Assembly (NCBI GenBank): GCA_963556695.1
Contig: CAUWAG010000013.1
Span: forward strand, 496,001-560,000
Length of the DNA stretch: 64,000 bases
From: Anthostomella pinea
Lineage: Eukaryota; Ascomycota; Sordariomycetes; Xylariales; Xylariaceae
Direction of reading: 5' to 3'
Shown: positions 22,058-34,142 of the stretch, one piece after another
Numbering within the stretch: position 1 is the first letter of the stretch
How the letters are laid out: the number at the start of each line of letters is the position of its first letter
Program-made: the position numbers and the translations under genes
Notes under the pieces: model-generated
Seen by the model: only the letters and a program-made list of their open reading frames with translations
Told to the model about the DNA's origin: nothing
Databases searched by the model: none

Positions 22058-23826
22058 AGCATTCAATTCGGAGACCACGGTGATATGCAGTACACCATCA
22101 TGGCCACTCGCGGGTGACTGCTGAAACGGTTGACAAATCGCGGTGCGTTTGGGCGTCGGCAGGGAAACTTGGGAGAGCGTGTAGCAGGACGAAGAGAAGA
22201 CGGTCGGGTCGCAACGGTCCAACGGGTAAAAACGATGACTCTAACTTGAATGGGAGCTAGCACTGGAGTTTAAAGGGGTTCTGGACAACAAAGGTATTGT
22301 ATTGCTACCGAAGAAGTGAAGCGGTGGGAATGAGATATGTCCGGGTAAACGCGATCGAAGGGATTTTCGGTGAAGGACTTGACAGCATGGAAAAGTGTTG
22401 AAGATCAGGCGAGCAGGCAAGTGGCAAGCAGGCAGCAAACAAGAGGTAGCGAAGAATTGCAGAAGGAACAAGCAGGCAAGCGATGCGGGTTGCGGACAGG
22501 CAGGAAGCACTGAGCAGTGCAGTGGAGGTGAGCAGTGAGCAGGAGCAGTGGTGCTGTCGGGTGGTGCTGCGGTGGTAGTCGCAGCCCACGCAGCCCACGC
22601 CGAGCCCACGCAGCGACGGATCTTGATTGGACTGATTGACTGACTGATGGCGGCAGGCGGGCTCTGCTGGCTGCTGGCCTGCTGCTACTGCAGTCTGTCA
22701 GGCCGGACCTGGCTGGTCGAGACACTGGCGGTCCCACCAGGCCAACTGGTCTAAAGATGGCAGCGCCATGTCCGCAGCGTATTAGCGTGCTGGCTCCAGG
22801 GTGGTACAGCAGGCACAGCAGCGGACCAAGGTGTCTAGGGTCGGTGGCTAGCGTGTCGCACTGGTAGCACTGTCTCTTCTCGTTGCCTCCAAAGCCTCTT
22901 GATCAAGTTGAGGATGCGTCGAATTCGAGATCAGACAGTGGCCGCCGCCTGCTGTGATTGGCGACATTGTCGTTGGTGGACCGGGCTGACTGGGTACATG
23001 TAGGTCGTGGCCGGTATTGCCGTGAAATGCAACCTTGGAAGTTGGAACTCCTCGCCCCCCTGCCCCCTCATCCCCCTGTCCCTCCAAATTGGCCCAACAG
23101 TCGGTCCAACCATGCAACTCATCTCCCACTGCCCACCCACCTGCAGTCATGCACCACTTTCTTTTCCAACATTTCCTTCCTTCGCCTCTCCGGCTCACTC
23201 ATCAATCCAATCTGCCAATCTATCATTCATCGCGCACAGCAGCCAATTTCGTCCCGCAGGCTGGCAGGGCAGCTGATAAGCAGATTCTTTTCTCTTCATG
23301 CAAAGCTGGCCCGTTTGTCGTGTGCCTTGTCCTTGCTTCTGCTGTTGCTATTCCACTTCCACAGCAGCTTCACGCGGCGCATCTCGAATGTCCCAGCGTC
23401 CCATCTGCCTTGTCCGCCGTCTACAGGCTACCACTCATTTCCAACCTGAGAAAGCCTGCGCTGATCACTTAATCCGAAATCTGTATCTCCTCCCCCCGAG
23501 ATATCTGACATCGTCCATCCCAAAGCACTGCGCCCCCCTATTCAGAACCGGTTCCCGTCGACCTTGGAAGTAGTGCATGGTCATTATTCCCGCAGACAAG
23601 CCATAACTATCATCGACACATTCGACAACCAGGAAGACTAATCACTGCCACACACGTGTTTCGAGCAGCAGACCAATACCTGGCAGGAAGCTCAAGCACT
23701 GTAGATCACCCGCATCATTCGGCTTCTCGCATCCGTCGCTAGGACTGTCGATCTCTCCCTCCTCAACTACAGGACTACGACGACATCTCAAAAGCCACGC
23801 TCGGGAAAAAGATAACTTCCACAGGT
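22058..23826. other. Divergent intergenic region with short repeats
   Basis: Lies between the starts of the Hos4-like gene (minus) and ALKBH6 (plus). Rich in GCAGGCA/CAGTGAGCAG and GACTGA-type short repeats (about 22410-22700) and long pyrimidine tracts (23040-23520). No supported gene. Confidence 0.5.
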
Positions 23827-24588
23827 ATGACTACCGATATGCCTAATCATGTTTCACTGCCGGATTCCCTGGAGAGCCTACGGATTATGGGCTTGCCACC
23901 AGCAGCCTACTACATTTCGGATTTCATCACCTCAGACGAGGAACAGATGATCCTTGATAGAATAGCGTCGGCGCCCAAACCTCGCTGGAAGCAGCTCACC
24001 CATCGACGATTACAGACCTGGCCATCCGACCTGGTGAACAATAAGTTGATTGATGCGCCGTTGCCGGCATGGCTGGAGGAGCCTATCGTATCACGTCTGA
24101 CATCCCTACGTCTTGGGCCCGCCTCCGAATCGTCCAATATATTCGGCCACAGTCCTCATTTGAAGCCGAACCATGTTCTAATAAACGAGTACCCAGCTGG
24201 AGTCGGCATCATGCCACACAAGGACGGGGCTGCGTATCATCCTGTCGTCTGTACTGTAAGCCTCGGAGCAAGCATCTGCCTCGATATTCACAAGACCAAG
24301 GATGACGGGACTCTGGACCAGGCACCCGCTTGGAGAATTCTGCAAGAACCTAGAAGTCTACTCATTACCACGTCAGATCTTTACACTGGGTATCTCCACG
24401 GTATTGCTGATATCACAGAGGACGTCGAGCTTTCGGACGACACTGTTGCCAATTGGACGTTACTGCGCTCAGGCGCCAGCTTTCAAGAAGGAAGAAACGT
24501 ACGGCAAACACGGACCAGCTTGACGTATCGGGATGTGATGAACGTCTCCAAATTAGGAAGCAAGCTCGGAATGTTCCGGAAGAAGTGA
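23827..24588 (+). CDS. ALKBH6: ALKBH6-like 2-oxoglutarate/Fe(II) dioxygenase
   Basis: Single exon, 253 aa. The jelly-roll AlkB core is clear: NHVLINEYPAGVGIMPHKDG gives the HxD iron ligands H131 and D133, YLHGI gives the distal ligand H191, and RTSLTYRDV supplies the Arg pair (R229, R235) that binds 2-oxoglutarate and substrate. The phrase MPHKDGAAYHPVVCTVSLG is characteristic of the ALKBH6 branch. Family members are oxidative demethylase-like enzymes, and the substrate of ALKBH6 is not well settled. An in-frame ATG four codons downstream is an alternative start. Its stop codon lies only 20 nt from the stop of the convergent DFG10 gene, so the two 3' UTRs must overlap. Confidence 0.93.
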   Translation: MTTDMPNHVSLPDSLESLRIMGLPPAAYYISDFITSDEEQMILDRIASAPKPRWKQLTHRRLQTWPSDLVNNKLIDAPLPAWLEEPIVSRLTSLRLGPASESSNIFGHSPHLKPNHVLINEYPAGVGIMPHKDGAAYHPVVCTVSLGASICLDIHKTKDDGTLDQAPAWRILQEPRSLLITTSDLYTGYLHGIADITEDVELSDDTVANWTLLRSGASFQEGRNVRQTRTSLTYRDVMNVSKLGSKLGMFRKK

Positions 24589-24608
24589 GACATCATCTTG
24601 CGATGGCC

Positions 24609-25627
24609 TCAGAATACATAGGGTATCATCTTCCACTTCTCCTGAAATCCGTGGCCAAACCGCTCAATATACCATTTGTATGTGCCGTTGGCGGTGACAC
24701 CGAGGTTGACCGAGACAAAGAGGACCGCGCAAACCAGCGTTCTGTTGTACAATTGGCCTTCGGGAGCTGCCACTAATGCCAGTGAGAGGTACAGCAGGCA
24801 TTCACAAGTGTAATGTGGGCAGACCAGGTACCGAAATAAGCCGTCTAACGGAAGCGAGTACTTTTTCAGGTTCGATAGGTATCGGTGGCATTTGTATTGC
24901 ATAACAAATGCGAACAGGAATCCAGCTGCGCCAAGGATGACCTTCAATGGTGGAATGACGGTGCTGACCATTCGGTCAGAATACGAGATCGAGCCTGCGA
25001 AGGTGTCAACATCAGGTGAGATATCACAGAATGCATTCACCTACTAGACCCTTCCACCCATACGGCCATGCTTGTGCATAGGTAAAACGCATTTCCCAGG
25101 AGCCAATGGACTACCCACATGCGTGAAGATGATGGTTGGAGGACAGCCAGATACTCGAACAGGCGTCGAGCGCCTTGCAAGCCCATAAGGAACCACACGA
25201 GCACGACTTGGCCCAAGGTCATCGATGCAGTCGTGCTGGAGGCTTGTTTCCTCATAATGAGTTCGAGTAGGGTCCCATGGCACACATACTGGACCGCCCA
25301 GAAGACGGAGCAAGATAGAGACAGGATATAGAAATGAATGAACCACGAGTGAGGGACTTTGCCCACCGATGTGATCCAGCCAGCGACGTCCGTGACGACC
25401 CCTTCGCTCGTGCCCCGCTTGCTGGTCTTCTCTTGTGATGAAGAAGATGTTGATGATGATGCGTCGCCCGAGCTGCGGGCCCCGTACTGCGTCAGGAGCC
25501 GCTGCGCCGAGTCGGGGGTTGCCGCGATGGCCAGCACGGCCGCGGCGCTGAGGACGTAGAAGAGCTGGCAGAAGGTCGCGGGGCTCAGGTCGGCGACGTA
25601 GTCGAGCATGGCGACTGCTGACGACAT
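24609..25627 (-). CDS. DFG10: Polyprenol reductase (SRD5A3/DFG10 family)
   Basis: Exons are 25627..25045 and 24994..24609 (322 aa). The 50-nt intron uses donor GTAGGT, branch CTGAT and acceptor TCGCAG, and gives a split serine codon. The frame is open further upstream to 25831, but the ATG at 25627 (MSSAVAMLDY) starts where membrane-protein sequence begins. Multiple hydrophobic helices are present. The C-terminal steroid-dehydrogenase domain is recognised by FRYLVCPHYTCECLLYLSL and ANGTYKWYIERFG followed by IPYVF, the conserved end of this family. The enzyme reduces the alpha-isoprene unit of polyprenol to dolichol in the ER membrane using NADPH, supplying the lipid carrier for N-glycosylation. 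A Ser-rich cytosolic or lumenal insert (SSGDASSSTSSSSQ) is lineage-specific. Strong family match. Confidence 0.93.
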
Positions 25628-26769
25628 CTTCCTGTCATGGGATAAGGTATGGGTCTTGTCCGTGGGAGCGCGACTCAGGGGGTTGTCCGCCGATTCATGG
25701 TTTTGTGTCAGTGGTCCAGTCTGGCTTGCTGCTTGCTGGAAGTCTTTGGTTGAAAATCTTCTAGTTTCGCGGTTAAAGGGGGAGCTTGGATATCGTAGCT
25801 TGGCTGGTGCTGATTGGTGCATGTTTTTCATTAAGCGTGTTGGGCTTCTAGCGGGGCTCTAGAGCTAGCTCGCCCATGGGCTATCAGCGACACCCCTCCC
25901 CCTTTTCGCTTCGGCGGGCTTCGTTCAGCTGTTCAGGGGAACAACGAAGTCTTATGACTAAATATACTATCCAGCAAGCGGTTGTGGTAGCATTCGCGAT
26001 CCTCCTGCAGTCCGAAAGCCTATGCTGATACCATGGACCCACAAGAAGCGTGTGTGTGGCCACCGAAGAGAAATCCAAAATCCAAACACATGGGAACTCT
26101 CACTTCCATCGAGATGTCAGAGGTGGGAATTTGGGAATTCAGCCTCATACGCCGGTCTGTATTGCTCCATGATAAGTGCTCCGTTCCTCTGATCGGACTT
26201 CTTAGAAGTCGGTCCAATCGAGACTCGGGCGCGACATTACAGCATCACCGACAAATAAGACGCCTGCTTATGCACAAGCTATATCGGTATGCGCTGGCTA
26301 CGAGTTTGGAAATCGTACATAGTACATAAAGTATATGATGTCTTATGCTGGCGCTATGTGCTTATGCATACCGCTCTCTGCTGGTGGAAGATGCTTACAC
26401 TGAACCCTTAGAAGTCTATGTACACCATCAGCCCAGCAGTAACGGTATAACAATCATAATTAGAACAAGCATACTGACATAAGTGTTGAAAATCATATGT
26501 GATAATAGAGATGCTTATTTTAATACTTCAATTCTTTACGGGTGCGCCAAAGTCTATGAACGTGCGCGTACAGATACTTATGAGGGCTGAGTGTACCTGC
26601 TATATAACAGAATAACTTGGGACCAAACACGTGACTGTCACAGGAAGCATATGAACTGAACAAGCCCGGTCGTGATTGATGTAGAAATAGTATTCATCCC
26701 ATCAAACAGTCACAGCACGGTAATGAAACGCATGAATCGAGGCGTCAGAGACTGTTCCGTGCCAGAAGC
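25628..26769. other. Intergenic region, no gene seen
   Basis: DFG10 promoter on the left, then about 700 nt of AT-richer sequence without coding potential before the end of the GMC gene. Confidence 0.5.
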
Positions 26770-28986
26770 TCAAGTCCTCCCCAGGATAACATCCGCTGTC
26801 CTTCCCGCGACTGAATAAAGCATCGACATGGTATGGCTCGTGATTGGAACTGGAAGTATACCCGCATCAACGATGCGTAGCTTCTTTGTACCGTAGACCC
26901 TTTTCTCCCCTTGTCAGCCTGCTTCACGATTTCCCTGACGCCAACGTCGATAGTCCATCTAAGGGTCCTGGAGTAGCGGGAGAAACGACACAACTCACTT
27001 CAAATTGGAGTCGACGACCCCGCCTAGGTCTCTAGGCATCATAGCCGTGCTTCCAATCCAGTGACTGGCACCGTATGCTGTCGACTTATACCACTCGAGG
27101 TACTCGGCATCTGTACCGTTGGGCCCGATTGGGGGGTCGTAGTAGGCATTCTCCACCACGTATTCGAACACGTCGCTCGCGAACAGCGCCCTCGACCGCC
27201 TTGCAATAGCCACGGCGATCTCTTGATCAAAGGAGTCTGTCAAGAGCCGTGGTGTTATGACAGGCGTCGAGAAGGGGTAGGAGTCGTTGATGTGCACGTG
27301 CCCCCTAGATAGGGGCATGGAGGGCCAGAAGGCAGCGAAGAGGATCGTGGGGTAGGACTCCCCGATGAACTCAGCAACGGGCTCTATGCGTATGGTTAAT
27401 TCGGGGCTGCATCTTTTTCTGAAGAACCTCGCCTTGACTTACGGTCAGAGTTGACGATCAGGTCAATAGTGGTATTGAGGATGTGTTTGGCGCCCTCAAT
27501 GTTCGCGGCGGCACCGACACTGACAAGCGCCTGCGCCCTTGATTCAAGTCCTTCTATCGAGGTGAGGGCCGACGTGTAAGACGTGGCATCGGCTCCCCAG
27601 ACCTCGTCGAGACCCACGAGGGAAATCTCGGGCGCGAAGAGAATCCGGTCATCGATGATACCGGTATTATTCCAGTATGCCTCCCTCACCAAGGCAGAAG
27701 TTCCCGTTCCGGGCTGGTCATTCAGGTTTGCGCCGACCCCTGGCAAGTCCACGAGCTGCTGGATGCCGGCTCTCTCGAGCACTGCCTTGCTACCTATGCC
27801 GGATCTCTCTAGTACTGGCGCACTCTGCAGAGCACCCGCAGCAAGGATGACCTCTTTGATGGCATGCACGACGCTGGGTGGGCGTTCCGGACCGGCTGAG
27901 AAGGCCACACCGGTTGCTGCCAGTTTCTTGTCGAATATGACCCTGTCTACCCTGTGGTTGGTGAGTACTGTAAGTCTCTCCCTCCACTGGTCTTCGGCCC
28001 ACAGCAGTCCGTCTGCGGCCGAAGAACGCCGGTTCTTTCCGGAGGCCGGGTCGTACCAAATCGTCCAGGAGCTTGAGGCTGAGACTGTGGGGCTACGGTT
28101 GGACAGGTCGTTGCCGATGGTTAGGCCAGGGAAGATCCGAGGCAGGGCGGCTTTGAAGCGCGACTGGACTGTAGGAATGCGCATCGGCGTCTGACGGGGT
28201 TTAGTACGCAAGGGATGCTAGGTTTTGGGAGGCTGACCGTACGGGAAACGAGACGTTGATAGCACCACTGTACCCGTGTCGAGAAGGATCATAGCCAGCA
28301 CCCTGCGCGATCTGGATATCATCGGGCGGATGGTTGCGTTCGGCGGCGATCATATACTGCGTGACAGGCTCAATGATCTAACACCGATCATGTAGTCGGG
28401 GACGCACTCACGGGTTCGAGGCTCTCCCAATTCCACCCTGGGTTTCCCAGTGTCTCCAACTTGTTCAGCTCTGCCTCTGTCGGTCTATACCACATCAGAC
28501 CGTTGACTGCATCGCCATCAATCAGCATCCAGATTACCCGCAGATAACTCACGCGACAACTCACTCGAAGTACCACCTCCAATACACATGCCACTGTCGA
28601 TGGTCCAGTCAAGCGTGTTGCCCTCGTCGTCGTAGGCGGGGTACTGCCAATTGCAATACCCATCCAAGTTACCCCTTTCTTCGGCATTATAGACGGCGGG
28701 GTTCCATCTCGGATCCGGTCCGGCCTCGATGATGAGCACCGAGTTTCCGGCACCACTGAGCTACAGAGGAATGTTCAGCGAACCGTACGGAGTAGAGGTG
28801 GAGGGGACATGGACAGAGCCACACCTTGTTTCCCACAGTGATACCAGCCAGCCCGGCTCCGACTATCACGTAGTCGAACGTCTGATTTGTCGCTACGGAA
28901 GTGTCATTCGTCACGATGGTGGCACACGTCGGGCTGAGGAATAGAAGGGCAGCGGCCACAGAGCAGACCAGAGTTGCATAGAACAT
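26770..28986 (-). CDS. Secreted GMC-family FAD oxidoreductase
   Basis: Seven exons: 28986..28825, 28760..28565, 28506..28412, 28356..28243, 28190..27443, 27383..26999 and 26899..26770. Frames join cleanly to 609 aa, normal length for the family. The last intron (99 nt) uses an AAAAG acceptor, a weaker site than the others. A signal peptide (MFYATLVCSVAAALLFLSPT) is followed by the FAD-binding VIVGAGLAGITVGNKL motif and acidic LIIEAG. GMC signatures include GGGTS-INGLMWYRP, EVILAAGALQSAPVLERSGIG and LVDLPGVGANLNDQPG. The C-terminal active site has H546 (GASHWIGS) and H589 (PITSHTMSML), the expected catalytic pair. The enzyme should oxidise an alcohol or sugar substrate outside the cell or in the secretory path and pass electrons to oxygen or another acceptor. 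The substrate cannot be read from sequence. No secondary-metabolism neighbours are present. Confidence 0.93.
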
Positions 28987-30878
28987 GTTGATAACTATGA
29001 GCTGCGTGGCGGGTGTGTACCGAAAATCAAGGCTTGATTAGGTAAATGAGAAGCTTATCCGCCAAAGGAGGAGGAAATAAGTGAGTTCGGTATCCCTCAG
29101 CAGAAGACGGAAACCTGCGACCCCGTCAAGTTATATCTCAGATACGTTACTGACGCCACCAGCAGAGCTCCGCATGCTTGGGTGCATGTTCCCTGCCATC
29201 GACCTGCCATCGGCCTGCCGTTCAGCCCCGCTTTTCTATCGTCGACTATTCGGGGTTACAAAGCTCCCTTGCAGTTCTGCTGTGCGACCAGACAATGGCC
29301 CAGGAAGGGCTGGTGAAGTCTTGTATCTATCTTAACGACGAAGACAGCCGTGAGATATCAACTTGACACGTGACAATATCCATCCTCGGGAGCGTATTCC
29401 GTGGGATATATTGTCATACTGACAGGGGTTAGTTGACATGTTCCGCTGCAAGGTCGACCCCGATACAGCATGGCGTGGGAGTCTCGTGCAAGACTGAATC
29501 GGTAGGCCTGCCCGAAAAGGGAGTCAGTGAAGCCCGCTCCGTCCGTAGAACGTGACAACCTGGTGTTTGCTGATTGGTGAGTAGTCCCCAGCGGTCCCTT
29601 GCCAGATGTGGTATACTGACATGTTTCCCGAAGCCCCCCTGACTCATCGCCCGGGCGTGTGACGACCTCCAGGCAACAACGAAAGTAACGGGGAATTAGC
29701 AAATGGTCATGGCAAATGACGCGAATTTTTTTCCCGGAGTTAGTTGGTCTTAGCCTTGGGCTGTACTCGTGGGGAATGACGAGAGCTGGCGGGCACGACG
29801 TTGCTTTCTCTTTCACGGCGAGAGGCTGGGTATACCGCATTCATCACATCAAAGCGTCCAGCACCACAGCCGGTATGGTCCGGGACTTCAGCAACGCCCG
29901 GACTAGGGGTGCCAGAGTCCATATAAAATAACTCTTTGCTGTCATTTTACGTCGTAATAAGGGTCACCTCCGACCCCAAGTACCAAGTGCTAAAAAGAGT
30001 ACCCCTGAGAAACCCCAATTCACCTCATATTGTTAGCAATGAGTCATGTTCAACTCTAGTTGCTTCAGTGCAAGCTGAGTCGCGGGTGGTTTGAGACATC
30101 TAGGGCTTCAGAGCTTTTCCCTTTCATGACACGTACTATACGGCGTATGGTGTGTTGATCGTAGCCACCAGGTAGCCAATATAAAGGGCATCGTCGGGCC
30201 TGGAGAGGGTTTCCTGGCATATGGTTTGTATGTTTTGTGTTTCCGTGGTGTTTGGATCGTAAACCTAGCGATATTGCAAACCTCGTTGAGCTCCAGTACC
30301 TTGAGGGTGTCCCATGGAGTCATTACACGTTAGGTAGCCTCTCTACAGATATAGAAGGACAGGTAATTAGGACATGGTATGGCAGAATGGCGATCTCAGG
30401 TGGATCGGACCACTCGCATATCAAATATAGGCTGCCCGGAAGTACATGGCAGTTGTTTATGGTGCAATGTGTATATATATGTTTGACCTGTCCTTCAACG
30501 CAGAGCTCCTTGCTATTCGCCGCATGGCCTGCGTCTGTAAGATAAAAGTGCACGGCAACCAAATGCCCAATATATCCCGTAGTAAAGGCGAAGGGCGGGC
30601 CTGGTACTTTGCACGTATCCAGTTGTTCGCACAGCACCTTCCAAGGCACATGCCCTTCATTCGTTGCCGGGAACAACAATCATGAGCTGTGCTGAACCCA
30701 CCATCCACAGCCCACCAGAAATAGCCAACCCGGGCTGCACCCTTTGCCGCCGTCTTAGAACGCCGAACTGTTTATTTGCCGTCGACATCAAAGATCCACG
30801 CCGCTGCCAGGAGCACACCTCTTCACTCCCATCTAGAACTCACACATCCATCGCTGTCGACATACACTGCCATCCATC
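28987..30878. other. Intergenic region, no gene seen
   Basis: Only short conflicting ORFs on both strands. The stretch just before 30879 is C-rich and probably the promoter and leader of the zinc-finger gene. Confidence 0.5.
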
Positions 30879-31630
30879 ATGTTTAACGACCGTGAGATCC
30901 AGTCACAGCAGTCGATCTTAGACAGCAATGTCTGGGGGCATGCCCCGGCTCACGAGACCGCACTGCAAAAGCTCTGCCGCCAAGAGTTCCTCAAACCGGA
31001 TGATGTGCAGCGAATACGCGAATTGATGACGGGTATGTAACCCTCGATGGTGTTTTTACCCAAGAGCGGCCTAGTTTGAACGAACACTGGCTCTTACGCT
31101 ACCACAAAGCTCGCAGCCCACCTGAAGATGAGGCCATGGGCATTGGCAACGCGCTGACGGGTTCCAACGAAGACGCTGGAGGTTTGGAGAATGAGATCAT
31201 GAGCATCATTGACGAGGCCACTCATGTTGTCGACGCCTACAACAGCAACAATAAAAGCAATAACCAAGCATCCGGCAATGACAACAGCGACGACGCAACG
31301 GCTGAAACTTCCGAGCCCCGGTATTACGCGCGCAGGATCTGCGGTGCGCTTAAGAACACCAAAAACAGTCGTTATGACCACGAACGCGGCGTCCATGTCG
31401 GCACGATCTGCCTGTTTCCTGGCTGTGGTGCTATGGAAGCTACAGAGGGCGCCATGGCAGCTCATCTTCGCGAGGTCCACCGCTACAGCGAGGTGCAGCT
31501 GGAAGGACAAACCAAGTTTCAGTGTGGTTGGCCTGGTTGCAGCAAGATCTTTCCCGCTGACCGGAGTGCGGGACGTTGCGTACAATGGCACCAGACTGCT
31601 GTGCTGAGAAACACAGACCAAGACGAGTAG
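30879..31630 (+). CDS. Small C2H2-like zinc-finger protein
   Basis: Exons are 30879..31032 and 31110..31630 (224 aa). The 77-nt intron (GTATGT...CACAAAG) joins ELMT to ARSPPEDEA. The start MFNDREIQSQQ is the first ATG after a clean leader. The N-terminal half is acidic and Asn/Ser-rich. The C-terminal half has two related segments, CLFPGCGAMEATEGAMAAHL followed by REVH (complete C-x4-C...H-x4-H) and CGWPGCSKIFPADRSAGRC followed by VQWH (second ligand pair incomplete). This resembles tandem C2H2 fingers in fungal proteins of unknown role. A DNA- or RNA-binding role is inferred from the fingers only. The protein lacks a recognisable activation or other domain. Confidence 0.75.
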
Positions 31631-32605
31631 GGGATATTTGCCACGACGTGGATCGGGGGGAATGCCATGGTGTATGGATACATCAATCCCGCTGATTAAT
31701 CCCTAAAGAGACGATTCCAGTGTGGTGGTCTTTGAGCTCCCTGTGTAGAGAACTCAACCAGCCATAACTCCAAACATATCGATAGCTTCCGTGCTTGTAT
31801 GGAATGATATCAGACATTTGAGAGTCAAATGCTTTTTTCTTTCGGTTCAAGAGTCTTCTGTGTGCATGTCTAGGTAGACCAACGTTCTCGATTTACATCA
31901 TGGCCGGGCTTATACATACAGGCTCTGTACCGTTAGGCTGAGGCTCAATCCAGCAAATACAGACTCGGTGCTACCAGTAGGGGAGCTCATATCTATAGCC
32001 TCGCCCAGGGTCAGATGCTGATCTCGTACTTCGACCATCAGAACGATCCCAGCTCATAGGTAACCACGCATGGCGAGTGGAACACCCGTCACTACACACC
32101 AAATGGGTAGGTCACGAAGACAGAAGCGCCACCTTGATGACATATGTCGAGCATGACAGGCTTGTTGACATTCAAAGGAAGGCGCCTCGGCGGCGCGGCA
32201 TATCCCATTACCTGAGGACCTCAGGGCAAAAGGCTCATGCTTCCTGATCTGTTCTCAGGGATACTATCTCTTAACGTTTGAATTTGTGCTTCGAAGCAGT
32301 CTGAGCGGTGCAGCCTATCTGAATGATCAGGTGAGAGTATGTGACAAGCACCCCTTATGATGCTATATCCCGCAATTGCATGTCAGATTGATTGCATATC
32401 GGGTCGATCGGCTAATCTGCGGCCCATGGTGGGGGTTGACATCACTGCTGAGAATTGCTAACAAAATTTGCCCCACTACATTTCACGAGGGCAAATTCCC
32501 CAATCAACCTCACCCTGCGCAGACCTCACCAGCAAGACTCGACTAGGCTGAGAGACAGACAAATAACCATCAAGCAACAGCAGTTCCTGGAACACATCAG
32601 TCAAC
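31631..32605. other. Intergenic region, no gene seen
   Basis: No ORF of interest. The RBG1 leader occupies the right edge. Confidence 0.5.
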
Positions 32606-34142
32606 ATGGCGACTACAGTGGACAAGGTGAGTGCGAAGCAGAAAGGCAGAAAGGCAGATCGGACCCGGCTAACCGTTTCGCAGATCAAAGACATTGAGGC
32701 CGAAGTAAGTCTTCTCCGTTGCGACCTATGGTCTGTTGGGAATGGACTCGCTAAGCTCGTGCTCGACAGATGGCCAAAACCCAAAAGAACAAGGCGACCT
32801 CGTTCCATCTGGGCCAACTGAAGGCCAAGTTGGCGAAACTGAAGCGAGAGCTCCTGACACCCTCGAGCAGTGGAGGAGGCGGTGGTGCTGGCTTCGACGT
32901 CGCCAGAACAGGGGTTGCCAGTGTTGGCTTCATCGGCTTCCCATCCGTGGGCAAGAGTACTCTGATGAGTAGGCTGACTGGCCAACACTCCGAGGTAGCA
33001 GCGTACGAGTTCACAACCTTAACGTCTGTACCCGGACAGGTCATGTACAATGGTATAGTTGTCACCAACCCCAACCCCAACACCTACCCGCATCCGTGGC
33101 CCGTTACCCTGTGTATCAACTGTTTGCATCACAGCCGTTGACTCTCCGGTCCTAACCTGATTGGTACAGGTGCTCCCCTGCAGATGATCGATCTCCCTGG
33201 TATTATAGAGGGTGCCAAGGACGGAAGAGGACGCGGTCGTCAAGTCATTGCTGTTGCTAAGACTTGCCACCTGATCTTCATCGTGTTGGATGTGAACAAA
33301 CCTCTGACCGACAAGAGAGTCATCGAAACGGAACTCGAGGGATTTGGAATTCGCATCAACAAAGGTCCACCCAACATCACCTTCAAAAAGAAGGACAAGG
33401 GTGGGCTCAACATCACCAACACCGTGCCATTGAGTCACATTGACCATGATGAAATCAAGGCTGTGATGAATGAGTATCGCATCAACTCGGCAGATATCGC
33501 CATCCGCTGTGATGCCACTATTGACGATCTAATCGACGTGTTGGAGGCCAAGAGTCGCAGCTACATCCCTGTCATTTACGTCCTCAACAAGATCGACGCA
33601 ATCAGCATCGAGGAGCTGGATCTACTATACCGGATCCCCAACGCGGTGCCCATCAGTTCCGAGCATGGATGGAACATTGACGAATTAATGGAGGCAATGT
33701 ATGTCTTGGTTCCTTCTGGGACTTGCTTTGTGGGAGGACATTGCTAATCTCCTCTACAGGTGGGATAAGTTGCAGTTGGTCCGGGTTTACACAAAGCCAA
33801 AAGGGAGATTGCCAGACTACTCTGCACCCGTGGTGCTGCGTTCTACAAGGTGTACGGTCGAGGATTTCGTAAGTGTACCTATCGGGAATATTGGATGTTG
33901 ATAGGGCTGTCTTGTTGACCGAGTCTGCTGCAGTGCAACGCAATCCATCGAAGCATTCTCGAGCAGTTCAAGAATGCAATAGTCTACGGGAAGTCGGTGA
34001 AGCACCAACCGCAGCGTGTGGGGCTCGCCCATGAGTTGGCCGATGAAGATATAGGTAATGCCCAACACCTGCGCCATGGTGTCTCGAGAGTATGTTCCAT
34101 GCTAATCTTGTGTGCAACGCAGTCACAATCATGAAGAGGTGA
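32606..34142 (+). CDS. RBG1: DRG-family GTPase Rbg1/DRG1
   Basis: Seven exons: 32606..32626, 32684..32704, 32770..33052, 33170..33698, 33760..33868, 33934..34054 and 34123..34142. They give 367 aa, the usual length of the family. The first two and last exons are only 21, 21 and 20 nt, each set by canonical GT-AG sites and required by homology (MATTVDK, IKDIEAE, and VTIMKR at the end). GTPase motifs are G1 GFPSVGKST (residues 70-78), G3 DLPG (116-119) with [15 protein letters not shown] following, and G4 NKID. The Obg-HflX-type helix-turn-helix insert is visible, and the C-terminal TGS domain covers [20 protein letters not shown] through [15 protein letters not shown] proteins associate with translating ribosomes together with a DFRP partner (Tma46 in yeast) and help resolve stalls. 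Strong identification. Confidence 0.97.

Noticed and set aside
26770..31630. A secondary-metabolite cluster around the GMC oxidoreductase
   Set aside because: Neighbours are DFG10, a small zinc-finger protein and RBG1. No synthase, transporter or other tailoring enzyme is present.
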